From the NCBI GenBank assembly GCA_034520365.1, contig JAXHNP010000003.1, forward strand, positions 558,001-622,000: DNA of 64,000 nt, in the 5' to 3' direction. This document shows positions 42,992 through 52,003 of this stretch, piece after piece. The translations under genes were made by a program, and so were the position numbers. The notes under the pieces were generated by a model. The model was not told the origin of the DNA. It made no database searches and saw only the letters and a program-made list of their open reading frames with translations. Source of the DNA: Desulfobacterales bacterium. GTDB taxonomy: Bacteria; Desulfobacterota; Desulfobacteria; Desulfobacterales; Desulfosalsimonadaceae. Position 1 is the stretch's first letter. Each line of letters starts with the position of its first letter.

Positions 42992-44077
42992 ATGAGCGAC
43001 GCATCCTATAAAAAACTGGCCCGGGTGTTGGACACCCTGCCCAATGGATTCCCGGCCACAGAAGATGGCATTGAGCTTAAAATTTTAAAAAGAATCTTCA
43101 CCCCGGAGGAGGCGGAACTCTTCTGCCAGTTAAAACTCAGCTTCGAAACCACGGAACAGATTGCTGATCGCATCGATATGACGCTTGAAGAACTCGCGCC
43201 CAAGCTTGAAACCATGGAAAAGAAAGGCCAGATTTTCGGAGTCGATTTGGGCGAGGTCAAACTCTATAAGATGCTGCCCTGGGTTTTCGGCATCTACGAG
43301 ATGCAGATGCCGCATCTCGACCGGGAGATGGCGGAAATGTGCGAGGCTTACGCCGAGACCTTCGGCAAACAATTTTTTGAAAACAAGCCCCAGCTCATGC
43401 AGGTGATCCCCATTGAATCCGAAATCGAGGGCGAACACCAGACGCTTTCCTATGAACGCGTCTCAAACATCATCGAAAACAGCCAGTCCTTTATGGTTAT
43501 GGACTGCATCTGCAAAAAGGAAAAGGCGCTGATGGGCGAACCGTGCGACCGGCCCATGCGGGTCTGCACCGCCTACGCCCCGATCCCGAACTTCTTTGAC
43601 AATCACCCCTATGGCACGCCGATGACCAAGGAGGAAGCCTATGAACTGCTCAAAAAAACCGAGGAAGAGGCCCTGGTGCATCTGACCTGGAATGTGCAGA
43701 GCGGCCATTACTTTATCTGCAACTGCTGCGGATGCTGCTGCGGCGTGCTCCGGGGCATCAATGAACTGGGTATTAAAGCCGGCGATGTGATTAACTCAAA
43801 TTACTATGCCCAAATTGACCCGGAATTATGCACGGCCTGCGGCGTGTGCGCGGACGAGCGCTGCCAGGTGCATGCCATTGAAGAAGGCGACGAGGCCTAT
43901 GAAGTGGTTCCGGAGAAATGCATCGGGTGCGGCCTTTGCGTGACCACCTGCCCGACCGAGGCCATCTCGCTTGTCAGAAAGCCGGAAGAGGAGATTGAAA
44001 CCCCGCCCAAAGACGAGATGGACTGGTTTGAGGTGCGGGCGAAAATGCGGGGGGTTGATATCAGCGAGTTTAAATAA
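42992..44077 (+). CDS. 4Fe-4S ferredoxin-type protein with N-terminal winged-helix-like region
   Basis: A 361-residue cytosolic protein. Residues ~25-90 (FTPEEAELFCQLKLSFETTEQIADRI) look like a helix-turn-helix or winged-helix fold. The middle carries Cys clusters (MDCICKKEK, then CNCCGCCCGVL), and the C-terminus has two [4Fe-4S] motifs (CTACGVCADERC and CIGCGLCVTTCPTEAI); the first is spaced slightly differently from the standard. AAAGGAG precedes the ATG. Such proteins accompany anaerobic oxidoreductases, but no partner is adjacent. Function is unknown: an electron carrier or redox-sensing protein. Confidence 0.85.
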   Translation: MSDASYKKLARVLDTLPNGFPATEDGIELKILKRIFTPEEAELFCQLKLSFETTEQIADRIDMTLEELAPKLETMEKKGQIFGVDLGEVKLYKMLPWVFGIYEMQMPHLDREMAEMCEAYAETFGKQFFENKPQLMQVIPIESEIEGEHQTLSYERVSNIIENSQSFMVMDCICKKEKALMGEPCDRPMRVCTAYAPIPNFFDNHPYGTPMTKEEAYELLKKTEEEALVHLTWNVQSGHYFICNCCGCCCGVLRGINELGIKAGDVINSNYYAQIDPELCTACGVCADERCQVHAIEEGDEAYEVVPEKCIGCGLCVTTCPTEAISLVRKPEEEIETPPKDEMDWFEVRAKMRGVDISEFK

Positions 44078-44081
44078 TTTA

Positions 44082-44182
44082 TTATACCGGAGCTTTACGC
44101 TGTTGTCATTCCGAGAAACGATAGTGACGAGGAATCTTAAGATTTCTCGCTGGCGCGCGAAATGACAGTATGGACGGATTTT
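44082..44182. repeat. 101-bp palindromic repeat, copy 1
   Basis: It shares TGTCATTCCGAG, GAGGAATCTTAAGATTTCTC and CGAAATGACAGTATGGACGG with 61488-61588, in the same order and total length. The outer parts (GTCATT..AATGAC) and the core form a nested palindrome. It lies between convergent genes, as REP/MITE-like elements often do. Confidence 0.88.
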
Positions 44183-44192
44183 GGCCAGCTTT

Positions 44193-45392
44193 TTAGACGA
44201 CCTTTATATCCTCCTCAAACCGCCCGAGCTGCTCAAGGCCGTTCTCAGTGACCACGTGCGTGTTTTCAATGCCGACCACGCCTTTTCCCGGAAAAATGCA
44301 TTTGGGCTCAAGGGCAATCACCATCCCGGCCTCAAGCTCTAATTTCTGCCCTTTGGCCAGAAACGGGAATTCATCAAGCTCCAGGCCCACGCCGTGGCCC
44401 ACAAACCGGATGCGCTGGTCACCCACACCCATGAAATAATCGCCAAGTCCGTGCGCCTCAGCCGTTTCCAAAGCCAGGTCATAGAGCGCGCCCGCAGCCG
44501 CACCCGGAACCGCGGCCTTTTTAACCGCCGCCTGGACTTCCCGCATGGCCTGATGCGCGGCCTTAAGATCCTCCGGCAGCTCGCCGATGGAGAAAATCCG
44601 GGTATGGTCGGAAATATAGCCGTCCGTGGCAAACACCAGGTCCACCAGCACCGGCTCATTCCGGGAGATGGGCCGGAGGCTTGAGCCCTGGGCAATGGCC
44701 GGCGTCACCCCTTCCCCGCCGGTGGGCGAGGACAGATAGCTGGGCGCGGCCGCGGTGGCCCCGGCCATGACATGGCCGTAAAAGAGTTCCCCGCCGAACA
44801 TCCGCATCCGGACAATGCCCTGATGCCCCATCTTCCGGGCTTCAGCTTCTATACGGCCGGCCAGTTCAATCTCGGTCATGCCCTCTTTAAGGATCGCGGG
44901 CACGGCGGCGGCCAGTTTGTCTGAAAACCCGGCGGCCCGGCGGATCAGGTCCACTTCATGCGCGGATTTAACCGCCCGGGCCATGCGGATGGTGCCGCTG
45001 ATATCCACAATCCGCGTATTTTCCAGAAGCCGGGAAAAACTAAAGTATTGGTTGGTGGGCAGGACATCGAGTTCCATACCAAGTGTTCCGGGAACGGAAA
45101 TGCCGTAGTGCGTAAGAATATCCAGCAATTCTTTGGATCGGGAAAACTGTATAATATTGGGTAATGCCGATTCCGTCCGCGCCCGCGCGATATCCTTTCT
45201 GACCATGAGCACCGGCTCGCCGCGGTCGGGGATGTAGAGCTGGCCCTGCTGAATGGTGCCGCTGAAATAGAAGAGGTCCGTATTCTGAACGATGAGCGCC
45301 CCGTCAATGCCTTCCTGCTGAAGATGCGCCTGAAGTTTTTCCCGTCGGGCGGTAAGTTCGGCGAACGGCGTGTGGGTCTGGCTGTATTCCAT
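44193..45392 (-). CDS. M24-family metallopeptidase (Xaa-Pro aminopeptidase-like)
   Basis: A 399-residue cytosolic enzyme: creatinase-type N-domain ~1-150 and pita-bread catalytic domain ~155-399. Metal ligands are visible as Asp (VLVDLVFATDG), Asp (ISDHTRI), His (RFVGHGVGLELDE), Glu (VIALEPKC) and Glu (VGIENTHVV). It would remove an N-terminal residue next to Pro, or be a related hydrolase. The start overlaps the stop of the acyl-CoA dehydrogenase gene by one base, so they are one operon. Confidence 0.9.
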   Translation of the reverse strand: MEYSQTHTPFAELTARREKLQAHLQQEGIDGALIVQNTDLFYFSGTIQQGQLYIPDRGEPVLMVRKDIARARTESALPNIIQFSRSKELLDILTHYGISVPGTLGMELDVLPTNQYFSFSRLLENTRIVDISGTIRMARAVKSAHEVDLIRRAAGFSDKLAAAVPAILKEGMTEIELAGRIEAEARKMGHQGIVRMRMFGGELFYGHVMAGATAAAPSYLSSPTGGEGVTPAIAQGSSLRPISRNEPVLVDLVFATDGYISDHTRIFSIGELPEDLKAAHQAMREVQAAVKKAAVPGAAAGALYDLALETAEAHGLGDYFMGVGDQRIRFVGHGVGLELDEFPFLAKGQKLELEAGMVIALEPKCIFPGKGVVGIENTHVVTENGLEQLGRFEEDIKVV

Positions 45393-46549
45393 TATTTTTT
45401 CCCCCGCTTCTTTTTGTCCCCAATGACCTCGTTTGCGATCACGATTTTCTGAATCTGGGAGGTGCCCTCATAGATGGTAAGCACCCGGGCATCCCGGTAA
45501 AGCCGTTCCACGGCAAACTCCCGGGTATAGCCATAGCCGCCGTGAATCTGAATGGCCTGGCCGGTCACCCGGTTGGCCATCTCAGAGGCATATAGCTTGG
45601 CCATGGAGACCTCCTTGCTGCATTTCTCGCCCCGATCCTTTTTAGCCGCCGCATTGAATAACAGTTGGCGGGCGGCCTCCACGTCGGTGGCCATATCCGC
45701 AATCATCCAGCGCAGCCCCTGGTTGTCGGCAATGGGGCGGCCGAACTGAACGCGCTGCCGGGCATAGGCCACGGCCTCGTCCAGGGCCGCCTGGCCAACA
45801 CCTAAAGACAGGGCGGCAATGCCTATGCGGCCGTCATTAAGCCCTGACATGGCCACAATAAACCCCTCGCCCGCATGGCCCAGCAGATGATCGGCCGGAA
45901 CTTTACAGTTTGAAAACAAAAGATCCGTGGTGTCCGAGGCGCATTGCCCCATTTTATCCTCAAGCCGGCCGGTGGCAAAGCCCTCCATGTCCCGGGTAAC
46001 AAGAAAGGCGGAGATGCCCTTGTGCGCCGCATCCGGATCCGTTTTGGCCAGCACGATGAACAACCCGGAGGTGGCCCCGCCGGTAATCCAGCGTTTAGTG
46101 CCGTTTAAAATATAATAATCCCCGGCTTTTTCCGCCGTGGTCTCAAGGCTGGCCGGATCCGAGCCCGCCTCCGGCTCGGACAGGGCGAAGGATCCGATGA
46201 ATTCGCCTCTGGCCATGGGCACGAGAAACTGCTGCCTCTGCGCCTCGGTGCCGAATCTTAAAAGGCTGCCGCAGCAGATGGAGTTATGAACGGACATGAT
46301 CACGGCGGTTGAGGCACAGGCATAGGCGATTTCGCTCATGGCCAGGGCATAGGAGACCGTATCCATCTCTTCGCCGCCGTAAGCCTCGGGCACCAGCATG
46401 CCCAGAAGCCCCAGTTCGCCCATTTTTTTTAGACTGTCCGCCGGATAGGCGTGCTCCCGGTCCCGCTCGGCGGCCATAGGGGCCAGGTTCTTGCGGGCAA
46501 ACTCCCGGGCCATTTTCTGAATCATCAACTGTTCCTGGGTAAATTCCAT
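45392..46549 (-). CDS. acyl-CoA dehydrogenase
   Basis: A 385-residue FAD enzyme of the short/medium-chain family. FALSEPEAGSDPASLETTAE and WITGGATSG are FAD/substrate-binding motifs, and RDARVLTIYEGTSQIQ holds the usual catalytic Glu. It introduces the alpha-beta double bond in acyl-CoA and passes electrons to ETF. It is coupled to the M24 peptidase. One copy of the 30-bp repeat lies 10 bases upstream of the ATG. Specificity (butyryl, branched or aromatic acyl-CoA) is not readable. Confidence 0.93.
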   Translation of the reverse strand: MEFTQEQLMIQKMAREFARKNLAPMAAERDREHAYPADSLKKMGELGLLGMLVPEAYGGEEMDTVSYALAMSEIAYACASTAVIMSVHNSICCGSLLRFGTEAQRQQFLVPMARGEFIGSFALSEPEAGSDPASLETTAEKAGDYYILNGTKRWITGGATSGLFIVLAKTDPDAAHKGISAFLVTRDMEGFATGRLEDKMGQCASDTTDLLFSNCKVPADHLLGHAGEGFIVAMSGLNDGRIGIAALSLGVGQAALDEAVAYARQRVQFGRPIADNQGLRWMIADMATDVEAARQLLFNAAAKKDRGEKCSKEVSMAKLYASEMANRVTGQAIQIHGGYGYTREFAVERLYRDARVLTIYEGTSQIQKIVIANEVIGDKKKRGKK

Positions 46550-46558
46550 AGGCTTTCC

Positions 46559-46588
46559 CCTAAATTGAGCGTTCCAAATTTTTAAAAT
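46559..46588. repeat. 30-bp repeat element, copy 2 of 3
   Basis: CCTAAATTGAGCGTTCCAAA and the following A/T-rich 10 bases match the inverse complement of 5529-5558 exactly. It is just upstream of the acyl-CoA dehydrogenase gene. Confidence 0.85.
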
Positions 46589-46739
46589 ACAAATTTTTGC
46601 TGAAACGAATCAATATATCCTTTAATTTATTATTGAAATCACCAGTGGGGCATGGTAACTATAAATTAAATTCTAGCCTGAAATACTTCTGTATTCAAAC
46701 AGTATCTTTACTTTCATGTCAAGCATCTTAAGGTGCGGT

Positions 46740-48293
46740 ATGGATCCCCTCACCCTCATGAGCGAGCAGCTGCAGCGCTGTCAATCCACAGAGGCCAAGT
46801 TCCATCGGCAAAACATTTACCTGGAAGCCCTGCATGAAACCTCCCTGGGCCTGATCGACCGGCTGGACAAGGAAGAAATCCTGGAGAGTATCCTGGACCG
46901 GGCGGCCTCGCTGACCGGAACCGCCCACGGCTATATCTACCTTCGCGAACCCGGCGAGGACCGGATGCAGATGCGGATGGGGCTTGGATTCTTCAAAAAC
47001 CAGCTGGGCCGGGAGGTCGCCATTGGCGAGGGCATGGGCGGGTGCGCATGGGAGGCCGGAGCCCCGCTTCTGGTGGATGATTACCAGTGCTGGCCGGGCC
47101 GGATTCCGGATAAAAAGCTCGATCAGCTGCGCTCCATCGTGGGCATCCCCCTGAAATCCGATCAGGGCGTGCTGGGGGTCATCGGCGTGGCCCACGTCAA
47201 CGGGGACAAACGGTTTACCCAGGAAGATGTCACGGTTCTGGAGCGCTTTGCCGCCCTGGCCATCATTGCGCTGCAGAAATCCCGCCTGTATGCGGATGTC
47301 CGGCGCGAACTGGCGGAACGAAAACACACCGAGGCGGTTTTGCGGGAAAGCGAGGCCCGGTACCGGACCCTGCTGGAATCCTCGCCGGATCCCATCGTGG
47401 TCTATGACATGAAAGGGGTGGCCACCTATGTCAACCCGGCGTTTGAGGAGACATTCGGCCTGACCCGGGATGAGCTTCTGGGCAAAAAAATTGATTTCGT
47501 GCCCAAGGAAAATGTGGCAGAAACCAAGGCGGCCATCAAGAAGATGCTCTCCGGCCAGACCATCAATCTGTTCGAAACCCGCCGATTTACCCGGGACGGC
47601 CAGATCCTGGATGTGCAGATAAGCTCCACCCTTTACAAAGGCATTGACGGCAAGCCGGCCGGCAATATCGTCATCCTGCGAAATATCACCGCCCAGAAAC
47701 AGGCGGAAAAAGAACTCCAGACCTATCACGACCATCTGGAAGAGCTCGTGGCCGAGCGCACCGCGGAACTGGAGCGGGCCAACCGGGAGCTGGAGCAGCA
47801 GATCGAGGAACGCAAGCGGGTCGAACGCGCCCTGCGTGAGCATCAAAAGGAGCTCAGCGCCCAGTCGCATCATCTCGAAGAGGTCAATACCGCCCTGCGC
47901 GTGCTGCTCAAGCAGCGCGAGGAGGACAAAAAGGAATTGAGCGACATGGTGCGCAGAAACGTCGAAGAACTGGTTAGCCCCTATCTGGAGAAAGTGCTGA
48001 ACAGCCGGCTTGAAACCCGGCAGCGGACCCTGCTCCAGATTTTAAAGACCAACCTGAAAAACATTATCTCCCCGTTTATCAATCAACTCACCGGTCAGAT
48101 GGGCAGCCTTACCCCGATGGAAATCCGGGTGGCGGATCTGATCAAAGCGGGCAAGACCAATAAAGAAATTGCCGAGCTCCTTTTGGTCTCCCTTAATACG
48201 GTTTTGTTCCACCGGCACAACATAAGAACCAAATTAAGCATAAAAAACAAGAAGATAAACTTGCGGTCGCACCTTTTGTCCCTTGAAAAATAG
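46740..48293 (+). CDS. GAF-PAS sensor protein with LuxR-type HTH
   Basis: A ~517-residue cytosolic regulator: GAF ~20-175, PAS ~200-320 (LLESSPDPIVVYDMKGVATYVNPAFEE), coiled coil ~325-410, a helical region and a C-terminal LuxR helix-turn-helix (~445-510, LTPMEIRVADLIKAGKTNKE). There is no receiver or kinase domain, so the sensor likely controls DNA binding directly. I chose ATG 46740 with AAGGTG upstream; an ATG eight codons earlier is possible. It precedes the transporter operon by 120 bp and is a candidate regulator of it. Confidence 0.85.
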   Translation: MDPLTLMSEQLQRCQSTEAKFHRQNIYLEALHETSLGLIDRLDKEEILESILDRAASLTGTAHGYIYLREPGEDRMQMRMGLGFFKNQLGREVAIGEGMGGCAWEAGAPLLVDDYQCWPGRIPDKKLDQLRSIVGIPLKSDQGVLGVIGVAHVNGDKRFTQEDVTVLERFAALAIIALQKSRLYADVRRELAERKHTEAVLRESEARYRTLLESSPDPIVVYDMKGVATYVNPAFEETFGLTRDELLGKKIDFVPKENVAETKAAIKKMLSGQTINLFETRRFTRDGQILDVQISSTLYKGIDGKPAGNIVILRNITAQKQAEKELQTYHDHLEELVAERTAELERANRELEQQIEERKRVERALREHQKELSAQSHHLEEVNTALRVLLKQREEDKKELSDMVRRNVEELVSPYLEKVLNSRLETRQRTLLQILKTNLKNIISPFINQLTGQMGSLTPMEIRVADLIKAGKTNKEIAELLLVSLNTVLFHRHNIRTKLSIKNKKINLRSHLLSLEK

Positions 48294-48330
48294 TGGGATT
48301 AACCCGCTATTTTACTACTATTCTGTACGC

Positions 48331-48358
48331 TTGACTCTTTGTTTGATCCGGTTATCCT
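48331..48358 (+). promoter_or_regulatory. possible sigma-70 promoter of the transporter operon
   Basis: TTGACT and TATCCT are separated by 16 bases, about 55 bp upstream of the first ABC gene. It is a moderate match to -35/-10. Confidence 0.45.
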
Positions 48359-48412
48359 AGTTAGCAAGTAAAGCATAGATCCCCACGCTCACTTCAAACA
48401 CTTGAGAGCATT

Positions 48413-49174
48413 ATGGCAAATCTAAGCGTTTCGGATGTGACCCTTACTTTCGGCGGACTTCACGCCCTCTCTTCGGTGCAAATAGAAATCCGGCAGGGAC
48501 TGATCACCTCGATCATCGGTCCCAACGGCGCCGGCAAGACCAGCCTGTTAAACTGCATCTCCGGATTCTACCATCCAACCAAGGGTGAAATCCATTACGG
48601 CGACCACCGGCTCACCAGAGCCTCACCGCACCGGGTATCAAGCATGGGGATTGCCCGGGCCTTCCAGAACCTGGAGCTCTTCCGCGGCCTCTCTGTTCTG
48701 GACAACCTCATGCTGGCCCGGCACCAGAAGCTTCGCTACAACCTGATAAACGCCTTTCTCTTCCTTGGCAAGGCCTCCCGGGTGGAGGCGGAAAACCGGG
48801 CACATGTGGAAGCGGTCATCGACTTCATGGAGCTTGAGCCCTATCGCAAGCAAGTGGTGGGCAACTTAAGCTACGGCGTTCAGAAGCGGGTGGAAGTGGC
48901 CCGGGCCCTCACGCTGGCGCCAAGGCTCATTCTGCTGGATGAACCCATGGCCGGCATGAACATCGAGGAAAAGGAAGATATCGTCCGCTTTATCATGGAT
49001 ATTAAAAACGAATGGGACATCACGGTCGTTCTCGTGGAGCATGACCTGGGCGTGGTCATGGACATATCGGATCAAATCTATGTACTTGATTTCGGAGAAG
49101 TCATCGGCTCGGGCGGGCCGAAGGAAGTTGCGTCAAATGCCAATGTTATTGAAGCCTACATCGGGGAACAATAG
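48413..49174 (+). CDS. LivG-type ABC transporter ATP-binding protein
   Basis: A 253-residue ATPase: Walker A GPNGAGKTSLLN, signature NLSYGVQKRVEVARAL (the LivG variant of LSGGQ), Walker B LILLDEPMAGMN and the switch His (VLVEHDLGVV). It is one of two ATPases of a branched-chain-amino-acid-type importer; with LivH, LivM, LivF and LivK nearby the set is complete. It is the first gene of the operon. Substrate of the importer is inferred from the two acyl-CoA ligases in the same operon rather than from LivG itself. Confidence 0.92.
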   Translation: MANLSVSDVTLTFGGLHALSSVQIEIRQGLITSIIGPNGAGKTSLLNCISGFYHPTKGEIHYGDHRLTRASPHRVSSMGIARAFQNLELFRGLSVLDNLMLARHQKLRYNLINAFLFLGKASRVEAENRAHVEAVIDFMELEPYRKQVVGNLSYGVQKRVEVARALTLAPRLILLDEPMAGMNIEEKEDIVRFIMDIKNEWDITVVLVEHDLGVVMDISDQIYVLDFGEVIGSGGPKEVASNANVIEAYIGEQ

Positions 49175-49175
49175 A

Positions 49176-51107
49176 TTGAAAACCCAGGACAGAGACTACC
49201 TGTTAAGTTTGAGTATTCCACAGCTCCTGCGCTGGCGGGTCAAAGAAAGCGGCGAGAAGACGGCGCTTCGGGAAAAGGATTTCGGCCGCTGGATCAGCTA
49301 CTCATGGGACCAGTACTACGATTATACCCGCAAAACCGGCCTGGGCCTTCAACAAATCGGCTTTGGCAAAGATGATAAAATCGCCATCATCTCCGACAAC
49401 ATTCCGGAGGTCCTCTATGTGGCCATCGGCGCCCAGGCCCTGGGCGGGATTTCCGCGGGCATCTATCAGACCACCCTGCCTGACGAAATCGGCCAGATCA
49501 TCGATTCCCTGGATGTGAGCGTGGTCTTCTGCAACGATCAGGAGCAGGTCGACAAAGTCATCGAAGTCCGGGATAGAATCCCGAATGTCAAAAAAGTCAT
49601 CTACGAAGACAGCCGGGGCATGCGCAGCTACCAGTCGGATGACTGGTTTATGTTCATCGAGGATTTGTACAAGTTGGGCGATAAGGCCCACCAGCGGGAT
49701 CCGGATTTATTCGAAAAACTGGTCGATCAAACCCGTCCGGACGATATCTGTCACCTGTGCCTGACCTCGGGCACCACAGGACTTCCCAAGGGCGCCATGC
49801 TGACGCACAAGAACTACATCAACATGGGCCTGCAGCTAACCGAGGCCGACCCCCTGGATCCATCGGATGAATACCTCTCCTTTCTTCCCTTTGCCTGGAT
49901 CGGCGAACAGATGAACTCTTTCGGCGTGGCCATGGCCACGGGCATCGCGGTCAATTTTCCCGAATCCGTGGAAACCGCCATGTCGGATTTAAAGGAGATC
50001 GGTCCGCATTTCATGTTCGGCGCCCCCCGGATTTACGAAACCATCCGCTCCCAGATCTGGCTGAAAATCGATGAATCCTATCGCTTTAACAAACTCTGCT
50101 ACAACTATTTCATGAAAATCGGCGAACGGGCGGCCAGATACCGGATGACCGGCAAAAAAATGCCCCTTGCGCTGCGACTGAAGGCATGGATCGGCAAACA
50201 GATGATGTTTCGGCCGCTGATCAACCAGATCGGGTTTCTCCGCCTCCGCCGCGCCTACACAGGAGGTGCGGCCCTGGGGCCGGAACTGTTTACCTTCTAC
50301 CAGGCCCTGGGCGTCAACCTCAAACAGATCTACGGCCAGACCGAAATCGTCGGCATTGCCTATATGCACCGCGACGGCGATGTCCGGCCCGACACGGTGG
50401 GCAAGCCCCTGCCCCGCACCCAGTGCAAGATCTCGGAAAAGGGTGAGATCCTGTCAAAATCCGATTCAGTAACCCCGGGCTACTACAAACAGCCGGAAAA
50501 AACCGCAGAGCTGCTTGAAGGCGGATGGCTTCATTCCGGCGATGCCGGCTATATCGATGAAAACGGCCACCTGGTGGTCATCGACCGGGTCTCGGACGTC
50601 ATGCACAACAACCAGGGAGAAATGTTTTCCCCCATGTTCATTGAAAACCGGCTCAAATTCAGCCCCTACATCAAAGAGGCGGTGGTTTTCGGGGATCAGC
50701 GGGACTACGTGGCGGCCCTCATTAATGTCGATCCCATCGTGGTGGGCAAATGGGCCGAGGACCGGGGTATTTCCTTTTCAACCTTCATGGATCTCTCTGC
50801 CAAGCCGGAGGTCGCCGATCTCATCTATGACGAGATCGTCAAAATCAATCAGAACGCGGAAAAAGAACATTTTAAAATCCACCGATTCGCGATTCTTTAT
50901 AAACTGCTGGATGTTGACGACGGGGAATTGACCAAAACCGGCAAAATCCGCCGCAAATTTGTGCGCGAAAAATACAATGACCTTTATGAAGCCTTATATG
51001 ACGAGGCGGTTTCGGAAAAGCAGGTCGAGGCGTTTTATCAGTATCAGGACGGTCAGACGACCACTATTCAAACCAAACTCCGTTTTTACACAATGGAAGA
51101 AAACTGA
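49176..51107 (+). CDS. long-chain acyl-CoA synthetase within the ABC operon
   Basis: A 643-residue AMP-forming ligase: HLCLTSGTTGLPKGAMLTH (P-loop), LKQIYGQTEIVGIAY (A5), GWLHSGDAGYIDENGHL (A7) and LTKTGKIRRKFV (C-terminal Lys). It is the FadD type with a longer N-terminal domain. I chose TTG 49176 right after the LivG stop, because GGGGA lies just before it and the ORF upstream is a shadow of LivG. It should activate the carboxylic acid taken up by the transporter, coupling import to CoA thioester formation. Confidence 0.9.
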   Translation: MKTQDRDYLLSLSIPQLLRWRVKESGEKTALREKDFGRWISYSWDQYYDYTRKTGLGLQQIGFGKDDKIAIISDNIPEVLYVAIGAQALGGISAGIYQTTLPDEIGQIIDSLDVSVVFCNDQEQVDKVIEVRDRIPNVKKVIYEDSRGMRSYQSDDWFMFIEDLYKLGDKAHQRDPDLFEKLVDQTRPDDICHLCLTSGTTGLPKGAMLTHKNYINMGLQLTEADPLDPSDEYLSFLPFAWIGEQMNSFGVAMATGIAVNFPESVETAMSDLKEIGPHFMFGAPRIYETIRSQIWLKIDESYRFNKLCYNYFMKIGERAARYRMTGKKMPLALRLKAWIGKQMMFRPLINQIGFLRLRRAYTGGAALGPELFTFYQALGVNLKQIYGQTEIVGIAYMHRDGDVRPDTVGKPLPRTQCKISEKGEILSKSDSVTPGYYKQPEKTAELLEGGWLHSGDAGYIDENGHLVVIDRVSDVMHNNQGEMFSPMFIENRLKFSPYIKEAVVFGDQRDYVAALINVDPIVVGKWAEDRGISFSTFMDLSAKPEVADLIYDEIVKINQNAEKEHFKIHRFAILYKLLDVDDGELTKTGKIRRKFVREKYNDLYEALYDEAVSEKQVEAFYQYQDGQTTTIQTKLRFYTMEEN

Positions 51108-52000
51108 TGAGCTATTTTCTGCAACTTGTCTTCAGCGGGATTGTGGTGGGCTCCATTTATGCCCTGGCCGCCATCGGATTCGTACTGATCTACAAGTCGA
51201 GCCGGGTCTTAAATCTCGCCCACGGTCAGATTATCGCCACCGGCGCCTATATCATGTATGTTCTCACGGTATGGGTGGGCATCCCTATCTACCTATCGTT
51301 TGTGATGAGCATGATCATCACCTTTTTCCTGGCCATGAGCGTGGAGCGGATCTTTCTGCGGCGCCTGATCGGCGAGCCCATCATCTCGGTTATCATGGTG
51401 ACCATCGGCCTGATGTCGATTATCGACGGGCTGATCTATCTCACCCCTTTCGGCTCGGAGAACTTTTCATTCCCCCCGTTTCTGCCCCGGGAGCCGATTA
51501 TGTTATGGGGAACGTACCTTTCCTACACCCAGGTGGCGGGCGTGGTTATCACCTTTATCCTGATCGGGGCGTTTTCCTGGTTTTTCAAAAAATCCACCGT
51601 GGGCATATCCATGCGGGCCGTATCCGACGACCAGATGGCCTCCATGTCCATCGGCATCTCGGTGCCCAAGGTGTTCGGGCTGGCATGGGCCACCGCCGGA
51701 TTGACAGCGGCCGCAGCCGGCGGGATTCTCGGCAATATTACGGGGCTTAATTTTGATACGCTCCACGCCTTCGGCATCCTGGTTTTCCCGGTGGTGATTT
51801 TAGGCGGGCTGGATTCGCTGCTGGGGGCGGTGGTGGCAGGCATCCTCATGGGACTCATACAGCAGTTCGCCGGGGGCTACCTGGACGGCAACTGGGGCTT
51901 GAACGGCACCGGCCAGGTGCTGCCCTATATTCTGCTGCTGGTGTTACTGCTTTTCAAGCCGCACGGCTTATTCGGCACACACGAAATCGAACGGGTGTAG
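51107..52000 (+). CDS. LivH-type branched-chain ABC permease
   Basis: A 297-residue inner-membrane permease with ~8 hydrophobic segments. GSIYALAAIGFVLIYKSSRVLNLAHGQI is split over its usual early motif, and MGLIQQFAGGY occurs near the end. Start and previous stop overlap (TGATG), indicating coupling. Together with LivM it forms the transmembrane channel. Confidence 0.92.
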   Translation: MSYFLQLVFSGIVVGSIYALAAIGFVLIYKSSRVLNLAHGQIIATGAYIMYVLTVWVGIPIYLSFVMSMIITFFLAMSVERIFLRRLIGEPIISVIMVTIGLMSIIDGLIYLTPFGSENFSFPPFLPREPIMLWGTYLSYTQVAGVVITFILIGAFSWFFKKSTVGISMRAVSDDQMASMSIGISVPKVFGLAWATAGLTAAAAGGILGNITGLNFDTLHAFGILVFPVVILGGLDSLLGAVVAGILMGLIQQFAGGYLDGNWGLNGTGQVLPYILLLVLLLFKPHGLFGTHEIERV

Positions 52001-52003
52001 ACT

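Noticed and set aside
46728-47873. 381-residue minus-strand ORF
   Set aside because: Antisense shadow of the GAF-PAS-LuxR gene, which has clear domains; no domain on the minus strand.
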